DNA from: an uncultured Mycoplasmatota bacterium
GTDB taxonomy: Bacteria; Bacillota_I; Bacilli_A; RF39; UBA660
NCBI GenBank assembly: GCA_948434005.1
Contig: CAOJEH010000004.1
Span: 81,863-145,862 of the forward strand
Reading direction: 5' to 3'
Length of the DNA stretch: 64,000 nt
A model generated the notes under the pieces. The model was given only the letters and a program-made list of their open reading frames with translations, was not told the origin of the DNA and searched no databases. Shown one piece after another: positions 63,779 to 64,000 of this stretch (position 1 is the first letter of the stretch; each line of letters opens with the position of its first letter). The position numbers and the translations under genes were made by a program.

Positions 63779-64000
63779 TTATGAAATTTCTAATTCTTTA
63801 ATTTTTTCAATAGGTAAATTTGTATATTTAGAAATTATTTCCAAGTCTAATTTATCAGATAGCATTTTCTTAGCAATAGATATAGAGCTTTCTTTTATAC
63901 CTTCTTTTATTCCCTGTTCTCTTCCCTCAGCTAATCCTTCTTCTCTATACTCTTCTCTTAATGAATTCTCTATTTTTCTGTTATCTTCTTCTGCACTCAT
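63779..64000 (-). CDS. Rpn/PD-(D/E)XK nuclease family protein, C-terminal part (truncated by window edge)
   Basis: 73 residues visible. The frame is open to the last base, so the Met at 64000 need not be the start. The tail REEYREEGLAEGREQGIKEGIKESSISIAKKMLSDKLDLEIISKYTNLPIEKIKEL is the repetitive charged helix followed by the short MLSxxLDLExISKxTxLxxEEI motif that ends Rpn (recombination-promoting nuclease, 'transposase_31'-like) proteins. The catalytic domain lies outside the window. Confidence 0.75.
   Translation of the reverse strand: MSAEEDNRKIENSLREEYREEGLAEGREQGIKEGIKESSISIAKKMLSDKLDLEIISKYTNLPIEKIKELEIS

Overview
The window is strongly AT-rich, densely coded bacterial chromosome. 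Almost every gene lies on the minus strand, in operons with short gaps, overlaps and strong GGAGG-type ribosome binding sites. The gene set is that of a Gram-positive anaerobe without an outer membrane: LytR-CpsA-Psr (LCP) ligase, LtaS-type synthase, LiaF, FemX, L,D-transpeptidase, glucosaminidase, GatCAB, and only the oxygen-sensitive class III ribonucleotide reductase. Base composition and content suggest a small-genome Bacilli/Firmicutes gut lineage (RF39/'Mollicutes'-like or Erysipelotrichales-like). That placement is inference. TGA ends at least three genes (27248, 51011, 51267) and Trp is TGG, so the standard code applies.

Layout. 1-8.2 kb: end of a PASTA-repeat protein, a MazF/PemK-like domain fused to an XRE helix-turn-helix, a secreted glucosaminidase with three Ig-like repeats, and a divergent LCP protein. 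8.3-14.2 kb: nucleotide metabolism (DUF84 NTPase, dut, nrdG, nrdD) facing a Crp/Fnr-type regulator across a shared palindrome, then an unknown 466-aa gene. 14.3-22 kb: a CDF metal transporter, then a nine-gene NAD salvage operon (orf-pncA-pncB-nudix-nadE-nadD-pncC-nrtR-nadK) with a clear promoter overlapped by repeated TTAATAACA boxes, probably NrtR operators. 22-27.2 kb: a heterodimeric ABC exporter with an MFS-like protein, then a locus with the layout of a type I toxin-antitoxin module.

27.2-39.6 kb: a UDG-fold protein, a DUF4153-type membrane protein, a metallo-beta-lactamase-fold hydrolase, a Nudix hydrolase, a decayed small membrane-protein gene, a Fic protein, a MarR-controlled heterodimeric ABC exporter, an HD hydrolase, uppS, a decayed ORF6N gene and dinD. 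39.6-46.5 kb: a DUF4186 protein, a MacB-like ABC protein, a very large pilin-like surface protein whose promoter spacer contains a run of nine G, and a YhcG/DUF1016 nuclease. 46.6-59.5 kb: a cell-envelope block (YkuD, lipase-like, M29 aminopeptidase, LiaF, FemX, LtaS, YihY/BrkB) with a substrate-binding-domain/GGDEF-like receptor. 59.5-64 kb: gatCAB with an HD-domain gene, then the end of an Rpn-type nuclease.

The most interesting signals are the homopolymer-G promoter switch candidate at 45410-45439, the compact type I toxin-antitoxin candidate at 26910-27225, the autoregulated MazF-XRE fusion, and the operator architecture of the NAD operon and the nrdDG/regulator divergon. No tRNA, rRNA, CRISPR array or complete insertion sequence was recognised.
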